Origin: Desulfobacteraceae bacterium
Lineage (GTDB): Bacteria > Desulfobacterota > DSM-4660 > Desulfatiglandales > Desulfatiglandaceae
Reading direction: 5' to 3'
DNA: 7,056 bases
NCBI GenBank assembly: GCA_030589225.1
Contig: JAUUWD010000082.1
Span: forward strand, 1 to 7,056
The notes under the pieces were generated by a model, which saw only the letters and a list, made by a program, of their open reading frames with translations, had not been told where the DNA came from and made no database searches. Below, piece after piece: positions 1 through 6,706 of the stretch; positions within the stretch are counted from its first letter, which is position 1, and each line of letters begins with the position of its first letter. The translations under genes and the position numbers were made by a program.

Positions 1-17
1 ACGTCAGAATACTAAAC

Positions 18-162
18 TAGTGCCCGACCGAAAACTGTTATTTTTCCCAATCTCTGCGTCAGGCTCAAATTATAATTCTCGAAATACTCAATGTATTCCT
101 GTGGTTATAATTTTCGCCTTCCTTGATCTTGGAAAAAATCCCTAGTTTTCGTTCAGACACTA
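18..162 (-). mobile_element. 145-bp MITE-like repeat, copy 1 (inverted)
   Basis: This copy begins TAGTGCCCGACCGAAAACT and ends with the complement of TAGTGTCTGAACGAAAACT, so its termini are 19-bp inverted repeats matching at 16 of 19 positions. In reverse complement it aligns without gaps to the copy at 333-477, with 5 substitutions in 145 positions. It has no coding capacity. It lies in opposite orientation to the other two copies. Its immediate flanks show no clear long target duplication; a TA duplication, counting the outermost TA of the inverted repeats, is possible, as made by IS630/Tc1-mariner type transposases. The family assignment is inference; the repeat itself is directly visible. 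Confidence 0.85.
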
Positions 163-210
163 ACTAAGCAGACCAAAAAACAGTGACTAAGCGAACTCAC
201 AAATCTGGAA

Positions 211-306
211 AATATCACGAAAATCACAATGCTAAATCCGAAATTCGAATATCGAAATTCGAAACAAATTCGAATAACCAAAATCCCAATGACCTAAACA
301 AAAAAA
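211..306 (+). repeat. CGAAAT-like degenerate low-complexity block
   Basis: This stretch is made of drifting short units such as TCCGAAATTCGAATATCGAA followed by ATTCGAAACAAATTCGAA, then a softer AACCAAAATCCCAATGACC tail. The units are not exact, so it is not a classic microsatellite. A related block occurs in reverse orientation at 521-594; both contain CGAAACAAATYCGAA preceded by several CGAAAT-like units, and both end in an AAAAC/TAAAC run. It sits between the two inverted MITE-like copies. I do not know a function. It has no coding features and no start codon with a ribosome binding site. Confidence 0.6.
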
Positions 307-332
307 GCCTTTGCCAAGGTGGTTTGACTAAA

Positions 333-477
333 TAGTGTCTGAACGAAAACTAGGAATTTTTTCCAAGGTCAAGGAAGGCGAAAATTATAACCAGAGGAAT
401 ACATTGAGTGTTTCGAGGATTATAATTTGAGCCTGACGCAGAGATTGGGAAAAATAACAGTTTTCGGTCGGGCACTA
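333..477 (+). mobile_element. 145-bp MITE-like repeat, copy 2
   Basis: This copy starts TAGTGTCTGAACGAAAACT and ends AGTTTTCGGTCGGGCACTA. Inside the termini there is a second inverted pair, AAATTATAA at 382-390 and TTATAATTT at 420-428, flanked by GGC and GCC. Intervening arms also match loosely, so the whole element can fold as one long imperfect hairpin. It differs from copy 1 at 5 and from copy 3 at 7 of 145 positions. The octamer ACTAAATA occurs across both edges (327-334 and 474-481), but it overlaps the terminal repeat asymmetrically, so I treat it as a possible coincidence rather than a proven target duplication. Confidence 0.87.
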
Positions 478-520
478 AATACTAAGTTCATTGCTTAAGA
501 ATATATTTAAAGGAACTCCA

Positions 521-594
521 TTGTTTTGAACATTTGAAAATTAAGATTTCGGATTTGTTTCGCATTTCGTATTTCGTGCTTCGAGTTTCCAGTT
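521..594 (-). repeat. CGAAAT-like degenerate block, reverse orientation
   Basis: Read on the minus strand this block goes CGAAGCACGAAATACGAAAT, then GCGAAACAAATCCGAAATC, then a tail ending AAATGTTCAAAACAA. It resembles the block at 211-306 in the order of its parts: CGAAAT units, a GAAACAAATYCGAA core and an AAAAC tail. The two blocks point in opposite directions and lie on either side of MITE-like copy 2. An open frame crosses it but has no family resemblance. Confidence 0.55.
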
Positions 595-623
595 TATCTG
601 GCTTAGGACTAAGAAATTTTATT

Positions 624-660
624 AACTATTCAATCGGCAATCGAAAATCGTCAATTGATG
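624..660. repeat. CAATCG-like degenerate motif next to the secF stop
   Basis: The sequence repeats variants of CAATCGGCAATCGAAAATCG followed by TCAATTGATG, ending five bases before the secF stop codon. Similar words occur in the yajC-secD spacer (CGATTGACTATTGATTGG at 3465-3482 and CATCAATCGTCAATCATTAA near 3553-3572). This suggests a short-word family shared by spacers. It could instead be chance in AT-rich DNA, as the units are short and inexact. Confidence 0.4.
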
Positions 661-665
661 CGTGG

Positions 666-1739
666 TTACCTGACAGCGCTGGGCAATGCCTTACTCCTAC
701 CCCTTTTGGCGAACTTTTCTTCCCAGACTAAGATAATAGGACTTGCTACAAAGATGGATGAATAGGTTCCCACAATAACTCCAATCAGCATTGCAAAGGC
801 AAAATCATGTATCACACCACCACCCAGGATAAAAAGGGCCAAAACGACAATTAATGTGGTGGTGGATGTCAGAACGGTACGGCTCAGGGTCTCATTGATG
901 CTTTTGTTTATGATCTCGTCAAAGGGCCGCCTCCGAAACCGTCTCAAGTTTTCGCGTATTCTATCAAAGACAATAATCGTATCATTCAGTGAGTAACCAA
1001 CGATGGTGAGAAAAGCGGCAATAATTGCAAGAGATATCTCCCTGTCAGTCAATGCAAAGGCCCCAATTGTAATGGTCACATCATGAATAAGTGCAATAAT
1101 AGCTCCCAGGGCATATTTCAATTTTAAAAACCAGCAGAGCCCCATGGTCACAATCAAAGCGATCACGATGAGCCAAATGACTGGCATACCAAAGCTGGAG
1201 AAGATATAAACTACAAATGCCAGAGACAGTGCCATTACAATACTCATCAGCCACTTCAGCTCAAATCGGCCTGAAATATAAATGGCAATGAACAGGATTG
1301 CATAAAAGATGGCAAAAAGGGCCTTCTGTCTTAAGTCTGCGCCTACTTTCGGCCCAACCATTTCCACCCGCCTCATTTCAACACCCGGACCGAATTCGGA
1401 AATCAAGGCCTGCCTCACCTTGTCGCCCAAACCTGCCAACTCAATATCTGTCCTTCTGACGCGGATTAGGTACTCATGTTGTCCTTCTTCACCAAATTCC
1501 TGAATGATGCTATCCTCAAGCTGAACCGGTGCGAGGGCGGATCTTATTTCAGAGGGCATCCGATTTTGATCCAGCTTAACCTGTATTAAAACCCCGCCTG
1601 AAAAATCCACACCGAAATTAGGGCCACCTCTCAATATTAGCAGAAAAATGGTTGCAATGATCATCATTGCGGAAAGAGTGAATGCAATATTCCTCCTTCC
1701 AATAATATTAATATTAATCCCCGCCTTGATGAATTCCAT
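666..1739 (-). CDS. secF: Protein translocase subunit SecF, with an extra membrane segment
   Basis: SecF is an inner-membrane RND-type subunit that pairs with SecD and couples the proton motive force to late steps of Sec-dependent protein export. The 357-residue protein has a first membrane helix at about 19-36, the SecF signature GPNFGVDFSGGVLIQVKL at 39-56, a periplasmic P1-like domain to about 130, and the conserved VGYSLNDTIIVFDRIREN at 247-264. Escherichia coli SecF is about 323 residues. Most of the excess lies between RFE (158-160) and YALGAIIALIHD (209-220): E. coli has about two residues there, while this protein has 48, including two strongly hydrophobic stretches at about 164-183 and 186-205. 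ATG start, with GGAG at 1746-1749 six bases upstream. It lies 93 bp after secD and is the last gene; no clear rho-independent terminator follows. Identity is certain. Confidence 0.97.
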   Translation of the reverse strand: MEFIKAGININIIGRRNIAFTLSAMMIIATIFLLILRGGPNFGVDFSGGVLIQVKLDQNRMPSEIRSALAPVQLEDSIIQEFGEEGQHEYLIRVRRTDIELAGLGDKVRQALISEFGPGVEMRRVEMVGPKVGADLRQKALFAIFYAILFIAIYISGRFELKWLMSIVMALSLAFVVYIFSSFGMPVIWLIVIALIVTMGLCWFLKLKYALGAIIALIHDVTITIGAFALTDREISLAIIAAFLTIVGYSLNDTIIVFDRIRENLRRFRRRPFDEIINKSINETLSRTVLTSTTTLIVVLALFILGGGVIHDFAFAMLIGVIVGTYSSIFVASPIILVWEEKFAKRGRSKALPSAVR

Positions 1740-1788
1740 GTATTACTCCGCCATTATTTTGCGTTGTCCAAGTCCTTCCAGCCATTTA

Positions 1789-1829
1789 ACTTTAGGCACT
1801 TTAGACACTTGAGTTCTCTTTAGTCACTT
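1789..1829. repeat. Degenerate 9-bp tandem motif in the secD-secF spacer
   Basis: The units ACTTTAGGC (1789-1797) and ACTTTAGAC (1798-1806) are followed by ACTTGAGTT (1807-1815) and a slipped CTTTAGTCACTT. The motif extends to just before the secD stop codon (1833-1835). On the transcribed strand it reads AAGTGTCTAAAGTGCCTAAA. It fills roughly half of the 93-bp gap between secD and secF, which in most genomes is only a few bases. No function is known to me. Confidence 0.55.
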
Positions 1830-1832
1830 CCT

Positions 1833-3434
1833 CTAAATACTAATCCTTTTCATTCTTCGTTTTACATAGAGATAATCGAAAACAATCCTGGTGCCGAAGA
1901 TGGCCGTAAATAAACCGGCGACTATGCCAATACTCACGGTTACGGCAAAGCCCCTGACGGCACCGGTCCCAAACTGAAACAATACAAGGGCAGCGATCAA
2001 TGTTGTGATTTGGGCATCAAGAATTGTAATAAGGGCCTTACTGTATCCTCCTTCAATTGAGGCACGCGGGGTCTTTCCCAGCCTCATTTCCTCCCGCACG
2101 CGCTCGAAGATCAAAACATTGGCGTCAACAGACATACCAATAGTGAGGATAATCCCTGCGATCCCCGGAAGGGTCAGCGTGGCCCCAAAGAAGGCCAGAC
2201 CTGCCATAATAATCAGGATATTCAGAACAAGGGCCACATCAGCAATGATACCAGAAAGGCCGTAATAAATTACCATAAAAATAACCACCACAAGGCCCCC
2301 GATGATCATCGATTTAAAACCTTTTTCAATTGAATCCTTTCCCAGGGAGGGGCCGACTGTGCGCTCTTCAATGATTTTAACAGGCGCAGGAAGGGCGCCT
2401 GCCCTTAGAACAATGGCCAGGTCCCGCGCTTCATCCATTGTAAAACGTCCCGTTATCTGAGCCCTCCCGCCAGAAATCTTGTCCTGTATTACAGGGGCGG
2501 AGTAGACGTTGTTGTCAAGCACGATCGCCAGTCTTTTTTTGATATTCTGCCCGGTGATCTGTTCGAAAAGCCTCGCGCCTCTGGCATCAAAAGAAAGAGA
2601 CACTTGTGGTTCATTGTACTGGTTATCGAACTGGACCCTTGCGTCGGTTATGTACTCCCCTGTAATAAGGGTCCTCCTTTTGAGTAAATAGGGGACTTTC
2701 GTCTCACGGCCCGTCTTTGGATCGATGGTGACCTCATAAAGAATTTCATCCCCAGGGGGAATATTTCCTTTCAGGGCATCTTCAACACTGTGCTCCTCAT
2801 CAACCAGCTTGAATTCCAGCAGGGCAGTCTTGCCGATCAGCTCCACCGCCCTTTTGGGATCTTTAATTCCTGGTAACTGGATCAAAATCCTGTTATCTTG
2901 CTGGGGTCGGATATCCGGCTCGCTTACACCAAACTGATCAATCCGGTTCCTGATGGTCTCAAGTGCTTGATCCACCGCCATTTTCATAATACGGGTCTTC
3001 GCCCTGGGGAGCAGCGTCAGCTCAAAAGATGGGTGGTCTCCTTCCCCTGGAACCGAAATCTCATCAAAATCAGGATAATCGGCCTCTGCCATTTTCTTGA
3101 AAACGTCTTTGTCCTCTGGCCCCATAAGGGTCAAGGTGATCCGATCATTTCCAAGACGCTTCAGTTCAACATACCTGATTTTACTCTTACGCAAATCGCG
3201 TTTTATTTCCTCCACAACCCTCTCCAGGTGGCTTTCCACGGCCTTCAAGGATCCCACTTCCAAAACGAGGTGCATACCCCCTTGGAGGTCAAGACCGAGA
3301 TGAATCTTGTCTCTGGGCAGGATATTAGACCACCAGCCGGGAAAGTCACTGGTGAAAGACGGCATCAGATATATGAATGACATCAAAACCACAAAGGCAA
3401 CAATTGCTGCGCGCCAGCCTAAACTCTTTGACAC
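1833..3434 (-). CDS. secD: Protein translocase subunit SecD
   Basis: SecD is the larger inner-membrane partner of SecF. Its large periplasmic domain binds the emerging polypeptide and its RND membrane half carries protons. The 533-residue product has an N-terminal helix at about 8-25, the D1 motif HLGLDLQGGMHLVLEV (45-60), the P1 base sequences IRNRIDQFGVSEPDIRPQ (161-178) and LPGIKDP (187-193), and the P1 head around 255-345. Five membrane helices follow from about 372 to 520. GMSVDANVLIFERVREE (433-449) contains Asp437, which corresponds to the essential Asp519 of E. coli by motif alignment. E. coli SecD is 615 residues; lengths near 530 are usual elsewhere. Translation starts at GTG (3434-3432), supported by AGGGGAG six bases upstream and by the MSKSLGWR N-terminus running straight into the first helix. 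It lies 142 bp after yajC and ends with TAG. Confidence 0.97.
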   Translation of the reverse strand: MSKSLGWRAAIVAFVVLMSFIYLMPSFTSDFPGWWSNILPRDKIHLGLDLQGGMHLVLEVGSLKAVESHLERVVEEIKRDLRKSKIRYVELKRLGNDRITLTLMGPEDKDVFKKMAEADYPDFDEISVPGEGDHPSFELTLLPRAKTRIMKMAVDQALETIRNRIDQFGVSEPDIRPQQDNRILIQLPGIKDPKRAVELIGKTALLEFKLVDEEHSVEDALKGNIPPGDEILYEVTIDPKTGRETKVPYLLKRRTLITGEYITDARVQFDNQYNEPQVSLSFDARGARLFEQITGQNIKKRLAIVLDNNVYSAPVIQDKISGGRAQITGRFTMDEARDLAIVLRAGALPAPVKIIEERTVGPSLGKDSIEKGFKSMIIGGLVVVIFMVIYYGLSGIIADVALVLNILIIMAGLAFFGATLTLPGIAGIILTIGMSVDANVLIFERVREEMRLGKTPRASIEGGYSKALITILDAQITTLIAALVLFQFGTGAVRGFAVTVSIGIVAGLFTAIFGTRIVFDYLYVKRRMKRISI

Positions 3435-3440
3435 TTGCTA

Positions 3441-3447
3441 CTCCCCT
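3441..3447 (-). promoter_or_regulatory. Ribosome binding site that fixes the secD GTG start
   Basis: On the minus strand AGGGGAG lies six bases before GTG at 3434. There is no in-frame ATG nearby that would preserve the first transmembrane helix, so this site is the main reason to accept a GTG start. Confidence 0.7.
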
Positions 3448-3465
3448 CTTTGATTAAAAAATTTC

Positions 3466-3567
3466 GATTGACTATTGATTGGTCATATCTGCGATGTTTT
3501 GATCTTCCCGTCCGGGGGAATCACGGATATCGTGACGCTTAATCATTGAAAACATCAATCGTCAATC
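3466..3567. other. Nested inverted repeats in the yajC-secD spacer
   Basis: Most of this 142-bp spacer is built of nested complementary arms. The outer arm is GATTGAC (3466-3472) with GTCAATC (3561-3567). The inner arm is GATGTTTT (3493-3500) with AAAACATC (3549-3556). Between them lie a GC-rich hairpin, GAT-C-TTCCC (3501-3509) with GGGAATC (3516-3522), and a second one, TCACG/CGTGA (3521-3525 and 3531-3535, loop GATAT). The two inner hairpins overlap by two bases, so they compete at that edge. No T tract follows, so a standard terminator is unlikely. A translational or stability element between yajC and secD, or the remnant of a palindromic repeat, are both possible. Confidence 0.5.
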
Positions 3568-3576
3568 ATTAATCCC

Positions 3577-3891
3577 TCAAGATCCCTTGCCAGTAATCCC
3601 GGAAATGGAACCTCTCGAGACCTTGACCCTTACCTTTGGGGCGACCTCCATTGTCACCACATCCTCTGTCAGGCCAGTGACCACCCCGTGGAGCCCCCCG
3701 GAACTGACTACACGATCCCCTTTTTTCAAGGCAGCAAGCAATAGTTTGTGCTGCTTCGCTTTTTTTTGCTGTGGCCTGATGAGCAAAAAATAAAAAATCG
3801 CGAACATAAGTATGAGGGGGAGAAATGCGCCGAGGCCACCCCCCTGTCCGCCTGCCCCGCCGCCTCCCATTGCATAAGCCAAAAAATTCAT
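3577..3891 (-). CDS. yajC: Sec translocase accessory protein YajC
   Basis: YajC is a small single-pass inner-membrane protein that copurifies with SecDF and SecYEG; its precise role is accessory and not essential in E. coli. The 104-residue product is of normal length. It has a glycine-rich N-terminus (GGGGAGGQGGG, 9-19), one membrane helix at about 21-38, the family hallmark LIRPQQKKAKQHK (37-49), and a cytoplasmic domain containing LKKGDRVVSSGGLHGVVTGL (55-74). Glycine-rich N-termini are frequent in this family in Desulfobacterota-like genomes, which is a recollection rather than a test. The ATG is preceded by AAGGAGG at 3899-3905, seven bases upstream, the strongest ribosome binding site in the window. 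It follows tgt by 95 bp. Confidence 0.96.
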   Translation of the reverse strand: MNFLAYAMGGGGAGGQGGGLGAFLPLILMFAIFYFLLIRPQQKKAKQHKLLLAALKKGDRVVSSGGLHGVVTGLTEDVVTMEVAPKVRVKVSRGSISGITGKGS

Positions 3892-3986
3892 TCTAAAACC
3901 TCCTTTTCGTTCAGTTAAGTCGTTAAATGTGGAAATATTGAGTTACGATTTTCCTTACAGCCAACGCTTTTTACCTTGAGCCACGC

Positions 3987-5108
<1,122 letters not shown>

Positions 5109-5124
5109 TTAGCCCGTTGTTTGT

Positions 5125-6180
5125 TCACAGTATCAGCATCGCATCCCCGTAACTGTAAAACCTGTACCCTTTCTCAATAGCCGACCTGTAAGACTGTTTA
5201 ATAAACTCCAGGCAGGCAAAGGCGGATACAAGGAAAAGCAACGAACTCTTTGGTAGATGAAAATTGGTAATTAGGGCATCCACTACCCTAAAAGAAAAGC
5301 CGGGAGTCACGAGCAGATCAGTCTTCCCATCTCCCGGCAATATCAAACCGTCAGGGGTCACAGCAGTCTCCAGTGCCCTCACGACAGTTGTCCCAACAGC
5401 AACCACCCTCCCGCCTTTTTCTCTGGTCCGTTCTATGGCATCCGCTGTCTCAGGCTCAATATGGTAGGACTCATCACCCAGGTGATGCCTTCTGATGTCC
5501 TTTGTCCGAACAGGCCTGAACGTCCCGTGTCCCACATGAAGGGTCAGATAGGCTACAGAAATCCTTGCAGACTTTAGTTTGTCGATCAAATCCTCTGTAA
5601 AGTGGAGCCCGGCCGTTGGTGCAGCAACAGCACCTGCACTTTTCGCAAAAATCGTCTGATACCGTTCCTTGTCGAGATGCGAATAAGTGGTTTTTTTCCC
5701 TCGCTTAATGTAAGGCGGCAAGGGCATATGCCCTTGTTCTTCAAGCAAAGAATCAATAGAGAAATCACCGCTAAATGTGATTTTGACCAGACCGTTTTCC
5801 AGTACCTCTCGTACCTTCCCGGAAACACCTGACTCAAAGAAAAGGAGTCCACCTTTCTTGGGCCGTTTGGAAGATCTCAAAAGACAAATACGCGTTGCTG
5901 GGTCTTTGCCGGCTGTATCATTGCATCCCAGCACAAGGATTTCTATTAGGCCTCCACTTTCCTTTCGGCCGAAAAGCCTTGCAGGGACAACCTTCGTATC
6001 ATTCACAACCAGTAAATCACCAGGCCGAAGCAGCGTGGGCAGGTCAAAAAAAAGTCTATCTGAAACAGATCTTTCTTTACGATCCAGCACTAACAAACGC
6101 GAACGATCCCGTCTTGAAACCGGGACCTGCGCGATTGATTCTGCCGGCAACTCGTAATCATAATCCTCTATATCAAACAT
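5125..6180 (-). CDS. queA: S-adenosylmethionine:tRNA ribosyltransferase-isomerase
   Basis: QueA transfers and isomerises the ribosyl group of S-adenosylmethionine onto preQ1-modified tRNA, giving epoxyqueuosine. It acts right after Tgt, encoded immediately downstream. The 351-residue product has normal length and the familiar blocks YDYELPAESIAQVPVSRRD (7-25), RPGDLLVVNDTKVVPARLFG (52-71), HMPLPPYIKR (151-160), RYQTIFAKSAGAVAAPTAGL (173-192) leading into HFT, LTLHVGHGTFRPV (212-224), GTTVVRALET (263-272) and TNFHLPKSSLLFLVSAF (305-321). The segment HHLGDESYHI (232-241) differs from the HxxHxEYxE I recall in many homologues, so it is worth an alignment. ATG start; only a weak GGG lies directly upstream. 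A possible promoter occurs in the 55-bp spacer before it. The last steps (QueG or QueH, and preQ1 synthesis) are not in the window. Confidence 0.97.
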   Translation of the reverse strand: MFDIEDYDYELPAESIAQVPVSRRDRSRLLVLDRKERSVSDRLFFDLPTLLRPGDLLVVNDTKVVPARLFGRKESGGLIEILVLGCNDTAGKDPATRICLLRSSKRPKKGGLLFFESGVSGKVREVLENGLVKITFSGDFSIDSLLEEQGHMPLPPYIKRGKKTTYSHLDKERYQTIFAKSAGAVAAPTAGLHFTEDLIDKLKSARISVAYLTLHVGHGTFRPVRTKDIRRHHLGDESYHIEPETADAIERTREKGGRVVAVGTTVVRALETAVTPDGLILPGDGKTDLLVTPGFSFRVVDALITNFHLPKSSLLFLVSAFACLEFIKQSYRSAIEKGYRFYSYGDAMLIL

Positions 6181-6200
6181 CCCAGCATTTTAAACGTAGT

Positions 6201-6229
6201 AGGCTAAACAAGATCGAATTTAAAGTCAA
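6201..6229 (-). promoter_or_regulatory. Candidate promoter in front of queA
   Basis: On the minus strand TTGACT (6229-6224) matches the sigma-70 -35 consensus at five of six positions. It is followed after exactly 17 bp by TAGCCT (6206-6201), which matches the -10 consensus at only three of six. A start site would fall some 10-20 bases before the queA ATG, leaving a very short leader. The weak -10 makes this tentative; queA could simply be read through from the DUF2065 gene. Confidence 0.25.
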
Positions 6230-6235
6230 ATCTTT

Positions 6236-6421
6236 TTATTCTTTGAAAAAATAGGCAATTAACAGCCCCAGAGCCATAGCTACGAAACCCATGGCCCTGA
6301 GATTTGAATCCGGGATCTCCTGCAATGTTGACATCCATTTTTTCATCTTACCAGGAAAAGCAAAATAAGGGATCCCCTCCACTATGAGTACGAGTCCTAT
6401 AAGGCAAAGCAGCAATTTCAT
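6236..6421 (-). CDS. DUF2065 (YjeT-like) small membrane protein
   Basis: The 61-residue product matches the DUF2065 family, to which E. coli YjeT belongs: an N-terminal helix LLLCLIGLVLIVEGIPYFAF (3-22), a short basic linker GKMKKWMSTLQEIPDSNLR (24-42), and a C-terminal helix MGFVAMALGLLIAYFF (44-59). The hairpin-like two-helix layout, the LVxEGxPYF motif and the PDSNLRxMG turn are family features as I know them. Its function is unknown. The ATG has only a weak GAGG 11 bases upstream. It lies 55 bp before queA in the same orientation, and the right-hand MITE-like copy ends 33 bp before its start codon, so the element occupies the place where its promoter would be expected. Confidence 0.88.
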   Translation of the reverse strand: MKLLLCLIGLVLIVEGIPYFAFPGKMKKWMSTLQEIPDSNLRAMGFVAMALGLLIAYFFKE

Positions 6422-6454
6422 TTCCAGGTGAACCTCAATAGGGACCCCCTTATT

Positions 6455-6599
6455 TAGTGTCTGAACGAAAATTAGGAATTTTTTCCAAGATCAAGGAAGG
6501 CGAAAATTATAACCATAGGAATACATTGAGTATTTCGAGGATTATAATTTAAGCCTGACGAAGAGATTGGGGAAAATAACAGTTTTCGGTCGGGCACTA
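6455..6599 (+). mobile_element. 145-bp MITE-like repeat, copy 3
   Basis: This copy is in the same orientation as the one at 333-477, with the same length and 7 substitutions. It lies in the spacer between the UPF0182 and DUF2065 genes. The left inverted terminus reads TAGTGTCTGAACGAAAATT, with one change (C to T) relative to copy 2. The flanks show ATT immediately outside both ends, a possible 3-bp direct repeat, though short enough to be chance. On the minus strand the internal inverted repeat presents TATAAT at 6511-6506, about 85 bases before the DUF2065 start, without a good -35 match. Confidence 0.86.
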
Positions 6600-6604
6600 A
6601 TTAT

Positions 6605-6647
6605 AACCGTTCACGGGTTCAATGGTTAAGATGTTCAGGGTTCACCG
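6605..6647 (-). repeat. TGAACC-like degenerate motif
   Basis: On the minus strand the sequence reads CGGTGAACCCTGAACATCTT then AACCATTGAACCCGTGAACGGTT. TGAAC appears four times at spacings of 8-15 bases, with one further TTAACC variant. It lies between the UPF0182 stop codon and MITE-like copy 3, directly beside the element. It is a third short-word family distinct from those in the other spacers. No function or terminator-like structure is apparent. Confidence 0.5.
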
Positions 6648-6706
6648 AAAAGCTAAACCGTCCTACAAACAAAATTAACAAAAGAAAGGTCTGAGCCTGT
6701 GAACGC

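Larger units (their letters stand above)
1..665. other. Repeat-rich noncoding region downstream of secF
   Basis: I see no convincing gene here. The only ATG-started frame of note runs into the secF 3' end, has no family resemblance and is built from repeat sequence. The region is AT-rich and consists of two inverted copies of a 145-bp element separated by 170 bp, two blocks of CGAAAT-like low-complexity sequence in opposite orientation, and a short CAATCG-like block beside the secF stop codon. Small perfect hairpins lie at 589-601 (CCAG/CTGG, loop of 5) and 602-613 (CTTAG/CTAAG, loop of 2). Neither is followed by a T tract in the secF direction, so I do not call a terminator. Confidence 0.75.

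Noticed and set aside
18..477. CRISPR array
   Set aside because: The repeats are 145 bp, in opposite orientations, only two locally, and no cas gene is present.
327..481. An 8-bp target duplication ACTAAATA around copy 2
   Set aside because: The octamer overlaps the terminal inverted repeat by different amounts at each end, and the other two copies show no matching 8-bp duplication.
589..613. Rho-independent terminator after secF
   Set aside because: The two small hairpins have stems of only 4-5 bp and are not followed by a T tract in the direction of transcription.
534..731. A 65-residue open frame on the plus strand
   Set aside because: It runs through low-complexity CGAAAT-like sequence and ends inside the secF 3' end; no ribosome binding site and no family resemblance.
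2898..3380. A 160-residue open frame on the plus strand inside secD
   Set aside because: It lies wholly antisense to secD, which has full family motifs; the composition is that of a reverse-frame shadow.
5586..5852. An 88-residue minus-strand frame overlapping queA
   Set aside because: It lies in another frame of the intact queA gene and has no recognisable motif.
6181..6235. A preQ1 riboswitch upstream of queA
   Set aside because: The 55-bp spacer shows neither a convincing stem with an A-rich tail nor room for the usual aptamer plus expression platform.
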